Source: Rhizobium sp. R711
Lineage (GTDB): Bacteria > Pseudomonadota > Alphaproteobacteria > Rhizobiales > Rhizobiaceae
Reading direction: 5' to 3'
Assembly (NCBI RefSeq): GCF_002211365.1
Contig: NZ_LOKZ01000001.1
Span: forward strand, 124,001 to 188,000
Length of the DNA: 64,000 nucleotides
Shown here: in pieces, positions 25,793 through 34,835 of the stretch
Numbering within the stretch: the first letter of the stretch is position 1
Layout of the letters: every line of letters starts with the position of its first letter
Made by a program: the position numbers and the translations under genes
Notes under the pieces: generated by a model
Databases searched by the model: none
Seen by the model: only the letters and a program-made list of their open reading frames with translations
What the model was told of the DNA's origin: nothing

Positions 25793-26885
25793 GACCGACC
25801 TCCTCATTGTGCCAGGCGCGACCAGCATCATCGAAGAGGTGCGTGCGCGTCCCGTCGAGCGTCAGCGCCACCTCGTCGCCGATGGCGACGCGGCTGTTGC
25901 CGATATCCTCGGCAATGACGACGCTGCCATCCTTGAGGCGGGTATAAAGAAGGGTTCGATCGCCAAGGCGCTCGAGCACATCCACCTTGCCCGTTGTCGT
26001 TGCAGCAACGCCGTTGGCGAGCTTGACGGCCTCGGCACGGATGCCGAGCGAATGTTTGCCGGCTTCGACCCCAGCGGCGCGAATGGCCGTTTGCAGTTGC
26101 GTGCCGTCGGGGAGCTTTGCGCGCAGAAAACCGTTTTCGTCCGACAGATCGACGCTCAGGAAGTTCATTGTTGGAGAGCCGACAAAGGTGGCGACGAAGC
26201 GGCTGGCGGGACGCGAGTAGATCTCCATCGGCGTGCCAATCTGCTCGATCTTTCGATTGTTCATGACAACGATGCGATCGGCGAGCGTCATTGCCTCGAT
26301 CTGATCGTGTGTCACGAAGATCATCGTCGACCTCACCCGATTGCGCAGCTGGGCGAGTTCGACGCGGGTGCGAACGCGCAACGCCGCATCGAGGTTGGAC
26401 AGCGGCTCATCAAAGAGGAACGCCTTCGGTTCCTTAACGATGGCGCGGCCTATCGCAACGCGCTGGCGCTGCCCGCCGGACAGCTGCCCCGGCTTGCGCT
26501 CAAGCAGATGGCCGATCTCGAGCATGCGGGCAGCTTCAGCCACTCGCTTTGAGATCACATCGCTCGAGACGTTGATGTTGCGCAGTCCAAACGCCATGTT
26601 GTCGGCGACCGTCATGTGCGGATAGAGCGCGTAGGACTGGAACACCATGGCGATATCACGCTGGCCGGGCGGCAAAGTATCGATGCGCTCGCCGTTGATG
26701 GAGATCGTGCCCTCATCGACACTCTCCAGCCCTGCGATCATACGAAGCAGGGTCGATTTTCCGCAGCCCGACGGCCCAAGGAAGACCATGAACTCATTGG
26801 CCTTGATCGACAGCGACAAGCCGTCAAGGACGGTCATCGAGCCGTACCGCTTGGTAACATTCTGGATTTCGATATTGGCGGTCAT
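25785..26885 (-). CDS. Sugar ABC transporter ATP-binding protein (MalK/UgpC type)
   Basis: A 366-residue ATPase starting at 26885, with AGGAGC upstream. Motifs are complete: Walker A GPSGCGKST, signature LSGGQRQR, Walker B AFLFDEP followed by LSNLDAALR, and the switch His in VTHDQ. The C-terminal regulatory OB domain is present (TFVGSPTMNFLSV, LGIRAEAVKL). It is the first transporter gene of the arabinoside operon. A 245-bp gap with a TGAT-N4-ATCA palindrome separates it from the GH51 gene, so it may have its own regulated promoter. Confidence 0.93.
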   Translation of the reverse strand: MTANIEIQNVTKRYGSMTVLDGLSLSIKANEFMVFLGPSGCGKSTLLRMIAGLESVDEGTISINGERIDTLPPGQRDIAMVFQSYALYPHMTVADNMAFGLRNINVSSDVISKRVAEAARMLEIGHLLERKPGQLSGGQRQRVAIGRAIVKEPKAFLFDEPLSNLDAALRVRTRVELAQLRNRVRSTMIFVTHDQIEAMTLADRIVVMNNRKIEQIGTPMEIYSRPASRFVATFVGSPTMNFLSVDLSDENGFLRAKLPDGTQLQTAIRAAGVEAGKHSLGIRAEAVKLANGVAATTTGKVDVLERLGDRTLLYTRLKDGSVVIAEDIGNSRVAIGDEVALTLDGTRTHLFDDAGRAWHNEEVGHG

Positions 26886-27099
26886 CCGGCTGCTCCTGGA
26901 ATGCAGTCAGAACCCGAAAACCCGATATGGACATCTGGCAGGCATGCTGCGACCGAAACGCGCTCCGCTGTGAGCAGATGCCTCTCAGTCAATGATAGTG
27001 CCAGAACAGAAGCTATTGCTCCCATCTCTTCCTCCCAGTGGCACGTCAAATCCGGTGTGCTGACGTTAAATCATACAATTGCTTTGTCAACACATCGTT

Positions 27100-27111
27100 T
27101 GATATGTATCA
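27100..27111. promoter_or_regulatory. Palindrome upstream of the arabinoside ABC genes (putative operator)
   Basis: TGATATGTATCA is an inverted repeat (TGATA with TATCA) in the A+T-rich gap between the GH51 gene and the ATPase gene. The same TGAT-N4-ATCA form recurs upstream of the GH51 gene at 28669-28680, and a shorter-spaced version lies upstream of the ArsR-like regulator gene. Binding by that regulator is inferred from the shared pattern and adjacency. Confidence 0.45.
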
Positions 27112-27130
27112 GCAAAGCGGATTTATATTA

Positions 27131-28642
27131 TTATGCTTGCAAGCGGATCATCCTGTAGGAGAGTGGCGCGATCTTGGCGCTGAGCGTGCCATCACCAAAG
27201 ATGGTGCCAGTGACGGCCTTCGGCACGACGTTGTCGGGCTTTTCGGCAGTATTGGTGATGGTGAGATCCGCATGGGAAACGACCTGATCGTCGATAACCC
27301 GCAAGGCGCCGAATTCAAGCAGGCTCGCATCGAGATCCAGCGTCTCGGTGCCGTGCCGGTTGACGATGAAGAAGGTCACGGTCTTGTTGTCCGCATCATG
27401 CACCGCGGATATGTCGAGGTAAGGCACATCGCCAAGGTCGTCGACCTTGTAGCTCGGGCTATCGACCATCAGCTTGAGTGCCGTTCCGCGTCCGTAGACG
27501 GAAGCGAAATAGTAGGGATAGAAGATAGTCTGGCGCCATGCCGGGCCGCCCGGGAGCGTCATGATCGGGGCGATGACGTTGACGAGCTGCGCCAGGCAGG
27601 CAATCTTGACCACATCAGCCCGATTGATGAAGGTATTGAGGATGCAGCCGACCTGCAGCACGTCCTCGAAGTTATAGTCATCCTCCAAGAGCGCAGGGGC
27701 GTGTGGCCAGCCATTCGCCCCGGCAAGCGTTGCCTTGTCGCGCTCCTTGGAATGGTACCAGACATTCCATTCGTCGAAGGAGATGTACACATTTCTGGAC
27801 GAACGCTTCTTCGCCTTCACGTAGTCGATCACGCCGGCGACCGTGCCGATGTAATTGTCGAGCTCGATACTGCGGGCGAGATAGTTGGCGGTGTTCTTGG
27901 CGCGATTTTCGAAATACATGTGAAGTGAGATGTAGTCGACCTCATTGTAGGTGTGGTCGAGTACCGTTGCTTCCCATTCGGGATAGGTTGGCATGTGCGC
28001 GTTTGACGAACCGCACACAACGAGTTCGAGCGAGCTGTCGAAGGCGCGCATGGCCTTGGCGGTCTCATGTGCCAGCCGGCCATACTCGTCCGCGGTCTTG
28101 TGGCCGATCTGCCAGGGACCGTCCATTTCGTTGCCGAGGCACCAGAGCTTGACATCCCAGGGCTCGCTGCGGCCATTGGCAATGCGCTTGTCGCTCCACT
28201 CGCTGCCGCCCGAATGGTTGACATATTCGAGAAAGTTGCGCGCTTCATCGAGACCGCGCGACCCAAGGTTGACGGCAAGCATCATCTCGGTGTTGGCCGA
28301 CGTGCACCAATCGGCAAACTCGTGGATGCCGACCTGATTGCTCTCGGAGGTGTGCCATGCCAGATCGAGGCGCGTCGGGCGGCTTTCCTTGGGGCCGATG
28401 CCGTCTTCCCAATTGTAGGCAGACACGAAATTGCCCCCGGGATAGCGCACGATCGGAACATTCAGCTCCTTGACGAGCTCGATGACATCCTTGCGCATGC
28501 CGTTTTCGTCAGCGCTCGCATGATCGGGCTCGTAAATGCCGGTATAGACAGCACGGCCAAGGTGCTCGATGAACGAGCCATACAGGCGCGGATCGATGTC
28601 AGAGATCGTGTATTTTCTATGCGCTGTAACCGCGGCCTTCAT
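27131..28642 (-). CDS. Alpha-L-arabinofuranosidase, GH51
   Basis: A 503-residue glycosidase. The ATG at 28642 is chosen because GGAGG lies seven bases upstream. GH51 features include an N-terminal barrel start (IDPRLYGSFIEHLGRAVYTG), RYPGGNFVSAYNWEDGIGP, the acid/base Glu in CLGNEMDGPW, and the nucleophile Glu in ISFDEWNVWYHS; the last 130 residues form the usual beta domain. It releases terminal arabinofuranose from arabinoxylan- or arabinan-derived oligosaccharides. With no signal peptide it should act in the cytoplasm on material brought in by the ABC system encoded next to it. Confidence 0.94.
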   Translation of the reverse strand: MKAAVTAHRKYTISDIDPRLYGSFIEHLGRAVYTGIYEPDHASADENGMRKDVIELVKELNVPIVRYPGGNFVSAYNWEDGIGPKESRPTRLDLAWHTSESNQVGIHEFADWCTSANTEMMLAVNLGSRGLDEARNFLEYVNHSGGSEWSDKRIANGRSEPWDVKLWCLGNEMDGPWQIGHKTADEYGRLAHETAKAMRAFDSSLELVVCGSSNAHMPTYPEWEATVLDHTYNEVDYISLHMYFENRAKNTANYLARSIELDNYIGTVAGVIDYVKAKKRSSRNVYISFDEWNVWYHSKERDKATLAGANGWPHAPALLEDDYNFEDVLQVGCILNTFINRADVVKIACLAQLVNVIAPIMTLPGGPAWRQTIFYPYYFASVYGRGTALKLMVDSPSYKVDDLGDVPYLDISAVHDADNKTVTFFIVNRHGTETLDLDASLLEFGALRVIDDQVVSHADLTITNTAEKPDNVVPKAVTGTIFGDGTLSAKIAPLSYRMIRLQA

Positions 28643-28668
28643 GTCGTCCTCCACTATATCGTCTTTCG

Positions 28669-28680
28669 TGATTTATATCA
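28669..28680. promoter_or_regulatory. Palindrome upstream of the GH51 gene (putative operator)
   Basis: TGATTTATATCA, within the longer inverted repeat GTGAT-TTAT-ATCAC (28668-28681), lies 27 bases upstream of the arabinofuranosidase start, where a bound repressor would block transcription. It is the same form as the element at 27100-27111. Confidence 0.48.
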
Positions 28681-28748
28681 CAATTTGAGATCAATAAAGC
28701 GGAAGCTCGAGGCCCGGTCAAGCATTAAATTCAGAAATGCGGATAGAG

Positions 28749-29675
28749 TTAGCGGGTCTTCAGGCGCAGCAAGATGTCCTGGTCATAGTTGCCGAAGCCG
28801 CGACCAAAGATGTTGATGCCGCCAGGATGTTTGGCATCGTCGCGCACACCGATACGCAGGCGCACAGAATGGTGATCGTCGAGCTTCAGATCGGCAAGCG
28901 TGATGTTGGAAATGCGCAGCCCGTCGACGAAGGCGCCGTCATCATTGATGCGGAAGTTCTTCAGTTTTCCGTATTGCGAGCCCTTCAGCTTCCACCAGTC
29001 CGGCGTGAAAACCCCACGTTTGTCGCCGAAATCACCCGGAGATGTCCAGGTCCCGATATCGGCGCCGTTGACCGTGAGGCTGATGTCGGAAGGCCAGTCG
29101 GCGCTGGTTCCAGGAACCTCGGAACTTAACTCCATGACGAATTCAATTTCGCGAATGCTGGTATTCGTCAGTCGCGCATTGTTGGGAAACTGATACTCGA
29201 CATGGCCTCGCGTGAACCAAATGAGCCCCGCTTTCATGCGATCGGGATCGAGGAAGGTGTTGGGAACATCGAGCAGCCCGATGATTCCATCGGCTGAGCA
29301 CAGACCACATGGGGCCGTCACTTCGAAACTCGTGTAGAGACCAAGCGGCATCGAAACCTCGATCGCATCCGGTTCGGTTTCCTTGATTTCATTCTTGAAG
29401 ACGACGAGTATCTCATCATAGACGCTGCGGCACACTTTCTGGTTGCCTTTACGCGCCTTGTGCGTCTCTGTCCGGATCAATCCGGCCTCTTCCAGCATCT
29501 GCACGTTCGTCGAGACGCTCGATTGGGGAAGGTCAAGAATTTCAGCGATTTCGTTGACGTTCAGCGCGCCTTTCTCGTGCAGGAGCTTCAGCACGGCGAC
29601 GCGAGCCGGCGATGCGAGCCCCTTGAGGATAGGCATTCCCTCTTCGGGGTCAACGACAAGAAAATTGCGGCTCAT
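28749..29675 (-). CDS. ArsR-type winged-helix regulator with a large C-terminal sensor-like domain
   Basis: A 308-residue protein. Residues 15-75 form an ArsR-like winged helix (LASPARVAVLKLLHEKGALN, then EIAEILDLPQSSVSTNVQML). Classical ArsR proteins are about 100 residues, so the remaining 220 residues are an extra domain. It is beta-rich, has a Cys pair (APCGLCSADG) and ends with HSVRLRIGVRDDAKHPGG. This region looks like a ligand-sensing domain, perhaps for a sugar, but I cannot name a family. The gene sits just upstream of the GH51 gene on the same strand, with 106 bases between them, and is the likely regulator of the arabinoside operon. Confidence 0.8.
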   Translation of the reverse strand: MSRNFLVVDPEEGMPILKGLASPARVAVLKLLHEKGALNVNEIAEILDLPQSSVSTNVQMLEEAGLIRTETHKARKGNQKVCRSVYDEILVVFKNEIKETEPDAIEVSMPLGLYTSFEVTAPCGLCSADGIIGLLDVPNTFLDPDRMKAGLIWFTRGHVEYQFPNNARLTNTSIREIEFVMELSSEVPGTSADWPSDISLTVNGADIGTWTSPGDFGDKRGVFTPDWWKLKGSQYGKLKNFRINDDGAFVDGLRISNITLADLKLDDHHSVRLRIGVRDDAKHPGGINIFGRGFGNYDQDILLRLKTR

Positions 29676-29723
29676 GGGGCTCCAATCTACGATAGCGTAA
29701 TCTCTGTTCTATATCAGAAAATG

Positions 29724-29734
29724 TGATGTTATCA
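29724..29734. promoter_or_regulatory. Putative operator upstream of the ArsR-type gene
   Basis: TGATGTTATCA has the same half-sites as the two TGAT-N4-ATCA palindromes of the arabinoside operon but with a 3-base spacer. It lies about 50 bases upstream of the regulator start, with a further TATCA at 29711-29715. Autoregulation is a plausible but unproven reading. Confidence 0.35.
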
Positions 29735-30167
29735 ATTGCTGATAGACACAAGCTTCGAGAGCGATTGGAGAGCGGTTGCGGGGAACGCGCCGGTGTACGC
29801 CATTGCTTGAGGGCGGCAAATGCCAGCGAGGATTGTAAGCGTTACGGCGCCGACTGAGGGAACGGCCGATCTGCCAAGCCGCAAACGAACACCCCTATTC
29901 TTCGCCGGGTGCACCAGCCTGAGCCACGGCGGCCCAGTGGTCCTGCCAGACCTTTCATGGGACGACGAATTGGATCCCAGCGAAGTCCCTCTCTTTTTCC
30001 GTGACCGGCCACACAATGTCAGCGCCGGCGACGGCCGCAACAATCATGTTAAGACCGGTCGGCGGCGCCTTCGTCCCAGCCCGGAGAATAGCACGGGTGG
30101 GATGCTGGGCGTTGTTCGCAATCAAAGCAGAGACAGTTGCCCGAAGTGCGCACAGTCAAAAGACCAC
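29735..30167. other. Gene-free region
   Basis: I find no gene here. Short frames on both strands lack ribosome sites and recognisable motifs. A long plus-strand frame that starts here and runs to 31073 is only the antisense of the CDF transporter gene. Confidence 0.35.
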
Positions 30168-31094
30168 TTATTCCGCCCATTCCACATCGGCGGTGAAGGC
30201 AATGGTGAGCCAGCGATTAGCACTTTCGTCGCCGATCGCCTCACCGATTTCATCGCGCAGCGCATCCCATTCCTCTACAGTCTTCGGCGGCAGCCCTGCC
30301 GGAACGATAAAGTAAAGCTCGATCTGCGTTGCTCGGCCGACACGGGCGACGTAGGCGCGATAGGAGAGAAAGCCGAAGCGGCGCACTATATCCGATGCAA
30401 CAACATCGACATGGTTCCTCAGGTCGACCGGCGCGATCAGCAGAATTTCTGTCAGCGCTTTCCAGACGGTGCTGATCGGAAGTGGGATCATCACGAGACT
30501 GACCAGCGCCAGGACGACTGGATCGACATAATTGGCGATCCAGTCGGCCGGCGTCTGCAAAACGGCAAGGCCGATGACAAACGCGATCAGCAATGCGAGG
30601 GTGATCCCGCCGGACATGATCCAGGCAATGATATCAAGCGATATGAAATTCGATCGCAGGCGGCGGTTCAGCTTGATGCCCATTGCGGCCATGACCATGC
30701 AGACGAAGAAAGTCACAGCGCAATAGGCGATCGCGACACCGAAATGCAGCTCGTGACCGCCATTGAGGATATTGATGATGGCGTTGATCAGCGCATAGAC
30801 CGCCACCGTCATGAGCAGACAGCCATTGAGGACGAGGACGATCGGCTCCAGATGCCAGAAGCCCATGGTGAAGCGGTTGCGAATTCTGCCGGAGAGCGCA
30901 TCTGTCTGCGCCGACTTGACGATCAGGCTCGAAACCCAGAGCGCAAGCCCCGTCATTGCCGCATCCGCCAGCGAATAGACGCCGTCGAAGGCGATCGAAA
31001 ACGAGCCCGACAATATGCCGAAGACGACACCGAGCGCGGCGACTATGACCGTGGCTGCGATCGAGACGCGTAAAAATCCCTGCTCACTCCACAT
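30168..31094 (-). CDS. Cation diffusion facilitator family transporter
   Basis: A membrane protein of 308 residues from the ATG at 31094, which has GGGGAAAAGG upstream; an in-frame ATG at 31115 lacks a ribosome site. Five to six hydrophobic segments are visible. The second contains SIAFDGVYSLADAAMTG, corresponding to the metal-binding helix with Asp residues. A cytoplasmic C-terminal domain of about 100 residues follows (RNHVDVVASDIVRRFGFLSY), as in CDF exporters of zinc, iron or other divalent metals. The metal cannot be predicted. It stands alone. Confidence 0.85.
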   Translation of the reverse strand: MWSEQGFLRVSIAATVIVAALGVVFGILSGSFSIAFDGVYSLADAAMTGLALWVSSLIVKSAQTDALSGRIRNRFTMGFWHLEPIVLVLNGCLLMTVAVYALINAIINILNGGHELHFGVAIAYCAVTFFVCMVMAAMGIKLNRRLRSNFISLDIIAWIMSGGITLALLIAFVIGLAVLQTPADWIANYVDPVVLALVSLVMIPLPISTVWKALTEILLIAPVDLRNHVDVVASDIVRRFGFLSYRAYVARVGRATQIELYFIVPAGLPPKTVEEWDALRDEIGEAIGDESANRWLTIAFTADVEWAE

Positions 31095-31307
31095 CGGCCT
31101 TTTCCCCACGGTCATGGCGTTGAAAGTCGAATTCTCCCCTATCGCGCAAGCACAGCGTCAAATGACGCGTCGAATTCGACCTGTGACGGCGTGGGAGCCT
31201 CAAACGGCCGGATGCCCCACTGCGCGCATCACATAGTGTCAATATTCGTCACAATGGATAGATGCGACAGCACGAAATGCAATTTGTGAGGCGCTCCTGG
31301 TCAAGGC

Positions 31308-31720
31308 TTGGGTCGCCACGACTTTTCGAAGAATGGCTCGAGCGCGACCGACGAGTTCCTCGGTACTGGCAAGTGGGGTAAAGGGCCGACGGCGGTCGTT
31401 CTCAAGCAGGACCCGCCGTGGACGGTCGGATGCTCGGCCAGGGTAGAGTTATCGGGCGGAGGTAAGTTTGACGGTTCTGCAGCCGTTCGTCTCCTACACG
31501 ACCAAAGACGCGTGGACATTCTCGCTGAATACGGCCTCCACCTACAACTGGGAAACGACCGGCTGGTCCGTTCCGATCAACTTCACTGTCGCCAAGCTGA
31601 CGACCATCCACAGGCAACCGATCACCCCTTCGGCCCGTATCGCTACTGGGCTGACGCTCGGGAAAACGGCTCCAGTGGCCTGGGTGGGAGGGTAGCTTTG
31701 ACCCTTTTGTTTCGAAAGCA
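31308..31720 (+). pseudogene. Decayed C-terminal part of a Phenol_MetA_deg / transporter-like outer-membrane protein
   Basis: One frame reads DEFLGTGKWGKGPTAVVLKQ, then a second frame from about 31468 reads LQPFVSYTTKDAWTFSLNT followed by TYNWETTGWSVPINFTVAKL, and the first frame resumes with YRYWADARENGSSGLG and VALTLLFRK. Joined, these match the C-terminal third of the family often annotated as neuromedin U or Phenol_MetA_deg (PF13557), a beta-barrel-like protein. Two frameshifts and a short loss in the middle (where the family has an IWS-A-GD stretch) are needed, and the N-terminal part is absent. No functional product is expected. Confidence 0.65.
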
Positions 31721-31863
31721 AGTCCTGCCCCAGGGGCCGCGCCGGTTCAGAGAACCGATCACTACGATGCAGGTGATGATCGGGTACGAGTGACGCTTCC
31801 AGTCGGTGGAGATTTGCACATCACCATCGGACCTCAAACGAGCAGACCGCCTGTCGCCCATCC

Positions 31864-33183
31864 TCACTGGATGAGACGGACGGCTCCGGCACTGTTGATC
31901 TGGTTGTTCGCCAGTTCCGACTTGCAATCCAGCTTGAACGTGCTGTTGCCGATCATGGTAATCTCCTGGGCGACGATGCGGACACATTCGCCACCCGTTC
32001 CGCCATTGCCGGCGTACTGGACCTCCTGGGCGGCCGGCATGTAGATGATGCCGTTGAGGTGCGAATTACTGTTGCCGTTGATGACGGCAGCAGCTGTGTT
32101 GCTCCGGTCAGCAACGATCGAGAATCCCGCCCAGGTGCCCGACGTCGGGGCGGTGACGTTGAAGGTCGAGCCGCCATGGATGTCGATTGCAGCGCCGTTC
32201 AGCAGGAAGAAGGTGACCTGATCGCCGGTGATGACCGACTGGCTGTCGAACTTCAAAGTGCCGCCGTCTATAATGTAGTTGCCGGGCTGCAGCTTCACAT
32301 TGCCCTTGATTTCGAGGCCGTCATACGTCCCCGGCTTCAGCGTCACGGCATATCCTGCGGCAGGTTTGCTTGGGGTCTTGCCGGTGCCATTGCAGTTGCC
32401 GCCGCCGCCACCACCGCCGACAAAGTTCTGGCCGCATCCGGCCAGATCCACCGCCTGTCCCGCTGCCGGCATTGTTTTGCGCTTGAACGGGTCGATGGCC
32501 ACCGAGCTTCCTTCATGCGCCTGGCCGCAGGCGAGAGTCATGCTGTTTGGAGAGGCCTGGACCTTGCCCGGCGTATAAAGACATTCCGTCTTCAGGGTTC
32601 CCGACCCGCCAACATAGATGGCTTGGTCGCTGTTTGAGTTTGCGGTGATCGTACAGCCCGAGGTATCGACCATGGAACTGCCGCTTACCTCGAACGCCCG
32701 GTCAGCTGTCCGATTGAGCGCCAGGATGCAGGCTTCGCCGCCCGTCTGGTAAGAGGCGCTGCTGTGGCGGGAGATGGGAAATGACAAGCGGGTCAGGAAC
32801 ACAGGCTGGTAGTCAAATGAATAGTCGGCTGCTGCCGTTATCTGCTGTCCCACCTCCGAATAAAGGATATTGACGGACGGGGGCATCGCCGCTCCGGCTT
32901 CCCCGTTGCCTTGAGAGCGGTCCCAGTTGCCGAAGAATGTATCGTTTGCCACTTGAGTGGCTTCCGCCTCGGTTTGGCCCTCGCCGTAAAGCCGGACGGC
33001 CCTGAGCGCAGCGCCGTCCAATGCCTCCTGCAATTTGTCCGCCTCGAAACCGGCATTGGTGTAATCGACCGCAATGGAAGCGGCCGCCAATAGCGGCACC
33101 ATTGCCAGCGCAGTCAGCACTGCGAAGTTGCCGTCTTTATTACAAAGAAATCGATGGGCATGCCGATTGAGAAGTTCAAGCAT
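31864..33183 (-). CDS. TadG-like pilus-assembly/secreted protein
   Basis: A 439-residue protein with a TadE/TadG-type N-terminus: a short basic leader (HRFLCNKDGNFAVL) and one membrane helix (LTALAMVPLLAAASIAVDYT), then DGAALRAVRLYGEG, the usual region after the helix. The long extracytoplasmic part is Ser, Thr, Gly and Asn rich, contains paired Cys, and carries a run of seven Gly (VGGGGGGGNCNG). Repeated TFKLD/GTLKFDSQSVITGD-like strands suggest a beta-helix-like C-terminal part. TadG proteins anchor Flp/Tad pili, but no other tad gene is nearby, so this is an orphan and may act as a surface protein. Confidence 0.78.
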   Translation of the reverse strand: MLELLNRHAHRFLCNKDGNFAVLTALAMVPLLAAASIAVDYTNAGFEADKLQEALDGAALRAVRLYGEGQTEAEATQVANDTFFGNWDRSQGNGEAGAAMPPSVNILYSEVGQQITAAADYSFDYQPVFLTRLSFPISRHSSASYQTGGEACILALNRTADRAFEVSGSSMVDTSGCTITANSNSDQAIYVGGSGTLKTECLYTPGKVQASPNSMTLACGQAHEGSSVAIDPFKRKTMPAAGQAVDLAGCGQNFVGGGGGGGNCNGTGKTPSKPAAGYAVTLKPGTYDGLEIKGNVKLQPGNYIIDGGTLKFDSQSVITGDQVTFFLLNGAAIDIHGGSTFNVTAPTSGTWAGFSIVADRSNTAAAVINGNSNSHLNGIIYMPAAQEVQYAGNGGTGGECVRIVAQEITMIGNSTFKLDCKSELANNQINSAGAVRLIQ

Positions 33184-33439
33184 CTTTGCGTCCCCAGATC
33201 CAATACGACCAGGGATACATTACGACATAGCGATATAACGATTTATTGCTTAAACTATGCGAATTCTATGCATTCGAAGATATCGCCCCGGAACGCCGGG
33301 TCGCGATCTTGCTCTCCTGGCCTTCCATGACCGGCACCACTTGCGCGCTGGCTCGATCCCCTTGCAGTGGTCCAGCTGTCGGACAAAAGACCGTTTTAAC
33401 GATTCGCAGTTGCGCCCGGAGCATTCCCGTGTCCGACTG

Positions 33440-33790
33440 GTTTGGACAGCGCTTCGATGCCCCATCATGCACCGACCCTCGTTCTCACGCATCACGCCCG
33501 TGATCCTATCGCCATGAGGGGGGGACTTCTTTTACTTCGCTACCGGCGGCATTGAGCAAACGCTGCGAAAGGCAAAGGCTGCGGCTGGCGACAAGGACGT
33601 CAAGATCGACGGCGGCGTCGCCACTGTGCGCCAATTCCTTAAGGCAGGTCTGATCGACGAGACGCAGTTTGCCATCAGGGCGAAGCGATGTTCGCGGGTA
33701 TTGACCTGCCGGCGCGCGGATTTTCCGTCACGCCAACGCACCAACCGAGTCGCGACCCATGATCGTCCTGACGAAAACCACCCTGTTTCG
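33440..33790 (+). pseudogene. Remnant of a dihydrofolate-reductase-like (RibD C-terminal) protein
   Basis: One frame reads PHHAPTLVLTHHARDPIAM. The frame then slips in a run of seven G (near 33520) and continues as FFYFATGGIEQTLRKAKAAA, then KDVKIDGGVATVRQFLKAGL and IDETQFAI. After a short deletion another frame gives FAGIDLPARGFSVTPTH. These segments in order are the C-terminal half of the small DHFR-like family related to RibD. The catalytic N-terminal half is missing. At least two frameshifts and a deletion make this a dead gene. Confidence 0.68.
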
Positions 33791-33905
33791 AACCCTTGCG
33801 GATGGTCTCACACGTTGCGCCAATTCCGCGCGTCACGCAGATCGCGGCAGCTCACGACGGTTACCTTAGGCATGAGGAATGCTACGCACAAAGAGAAGGC
33901 GGCCC

Positions 33906-34835
33906 TTACGCCGCCTCCCCCTCGCCTTCGGATTCGGTGCCTGGCTGCAGATGATGCAGGTAGCTGACGGCGCGCTGGGCATGGCCGGCGGCTGTGAAGA
34001 TCGCGCGCTTGTCGCCGGCAAGCACCTTCAGCCAGCCATCGAGATAGCTGGCATGATCGGAGCGTGGCTCAAGCTCTGGAACAATGCCGAGATCGGCGCA
34101 GAGGAAGCAGCTGCCGAGCTCGGCGATCAGTTCCTCGCGGGCGCGTTCGCTATTGTCCTTGGCATAACGGCTGAGATCACGATCAAGACGATGCGCAGCC
34201 GCCGTCCAGTGGGTCAGCTCGTGACTCATGATGGCGACGTAAGATTGAGCGTCGCGGAAGGCTTCGAAAGCCGGCATCTGGATGTAATCGCGGGCCGGCT
34301 GATAGTAGGCCGATGATCCGCCGTGCCGGATCAAGGCGCCGGTGTTGGCGAAGAAGCGGTCGGCAGCGGCGATGCGGGCTAGCGGATCGGCAACCGCTTT
34401 GAGCTGATGGAACCGCTCGTCCAGTCCGGTGATCTGATCGGCATTGAAGACGGTGTAGGCTTTCAGAAACGGGATGTCGTGTTCGATCTCCTCGCCGCTG
34501 TCGCTGGTCTGGCTGCGAATGAAGGAACTGGCAAAGACGACCGTGGTGCCGGTCTCGCCCTTGCGGACCGCAGCCCTAAGGTCGAGCGCCTGGCGAAACG
34601 TCATCCAGGTGGCCGAGGAAAAGCCGCGGGCAATCGCTTCTGACCAGAGGATGAGGACATTGATGCCGGAATAGGGTTGGCCGTTGTGGCGCAGCGGCCG
34701 GGTGATGCGGTCGTTCGCATGAGCCGTGGTCCAGGGCTGCATCCAGGGGCGCACGCCCTGTTCGAGTTCGGCAATGATCGTGTCGGTGATACGGCTATAG
34801 ATATCGGATCGCTGGTGTGGGGTCTGCCTCGTCAT
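33906..34835 (-). CDS. ArdC-type antirestriction protein (zincin)
   Basis: A 309-residue protein starting at 34835, with GGAGG eight bases upstream; the frame stays open further up, but that part is low-complexity and lacks a ribosome site. The N-terminal domain (DIYSRITDTIIAELEQGVRP, then PYSGINVLILW) is the ssDNA-binding ArdC domain. The C-terminal part has the metallopeptidase motif in SHELTHW (His-Glu-x2-His) and a downstream Glu-rich helix (ERAREELIAELGSCFLC). ArdC proteins are carried by conjugative plasmids and integrative elements and protect incoming DNA from restriction. No relaxase or tra gene is nearby, so it may be left over from an integrated element. Confidence 0.9.
   Translation of the reverse strand: MTRQTPHQRSDIYSRITDTIIAELEQGVRPWMQPWTTAHANDRITRPLRHNGQPYSGINVLILWSEAIARGFSSATWMTFRQALDLRAAVRKGETGTTVVFASSFIRSQTSDSGEEIEHDIPFLKAYTVFNADQITGLDERFHQLKAVADPLARIAAADRFFANTGALIRHGGSSAYYQPARDYIQMPAFEAFRDAQSYVAIMSHELTHWTAAAHRLDRDLSRYAKDNSERAREELIAELGSCFLCADLGIVPELEPRSDHASYLDGWLKVLAGDKRAIFTAAGHAQRAVSYLHHLQPGTESEGEGEAA

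Noticed and set aside
29820..31073. 417-codon plus-strand open frame
   Set aside because: It is antisense to the CDF transporter, has an extreme charged composition rich in Asp, Arg and His typical of reversed G+C-rich genes, and shows no domain.
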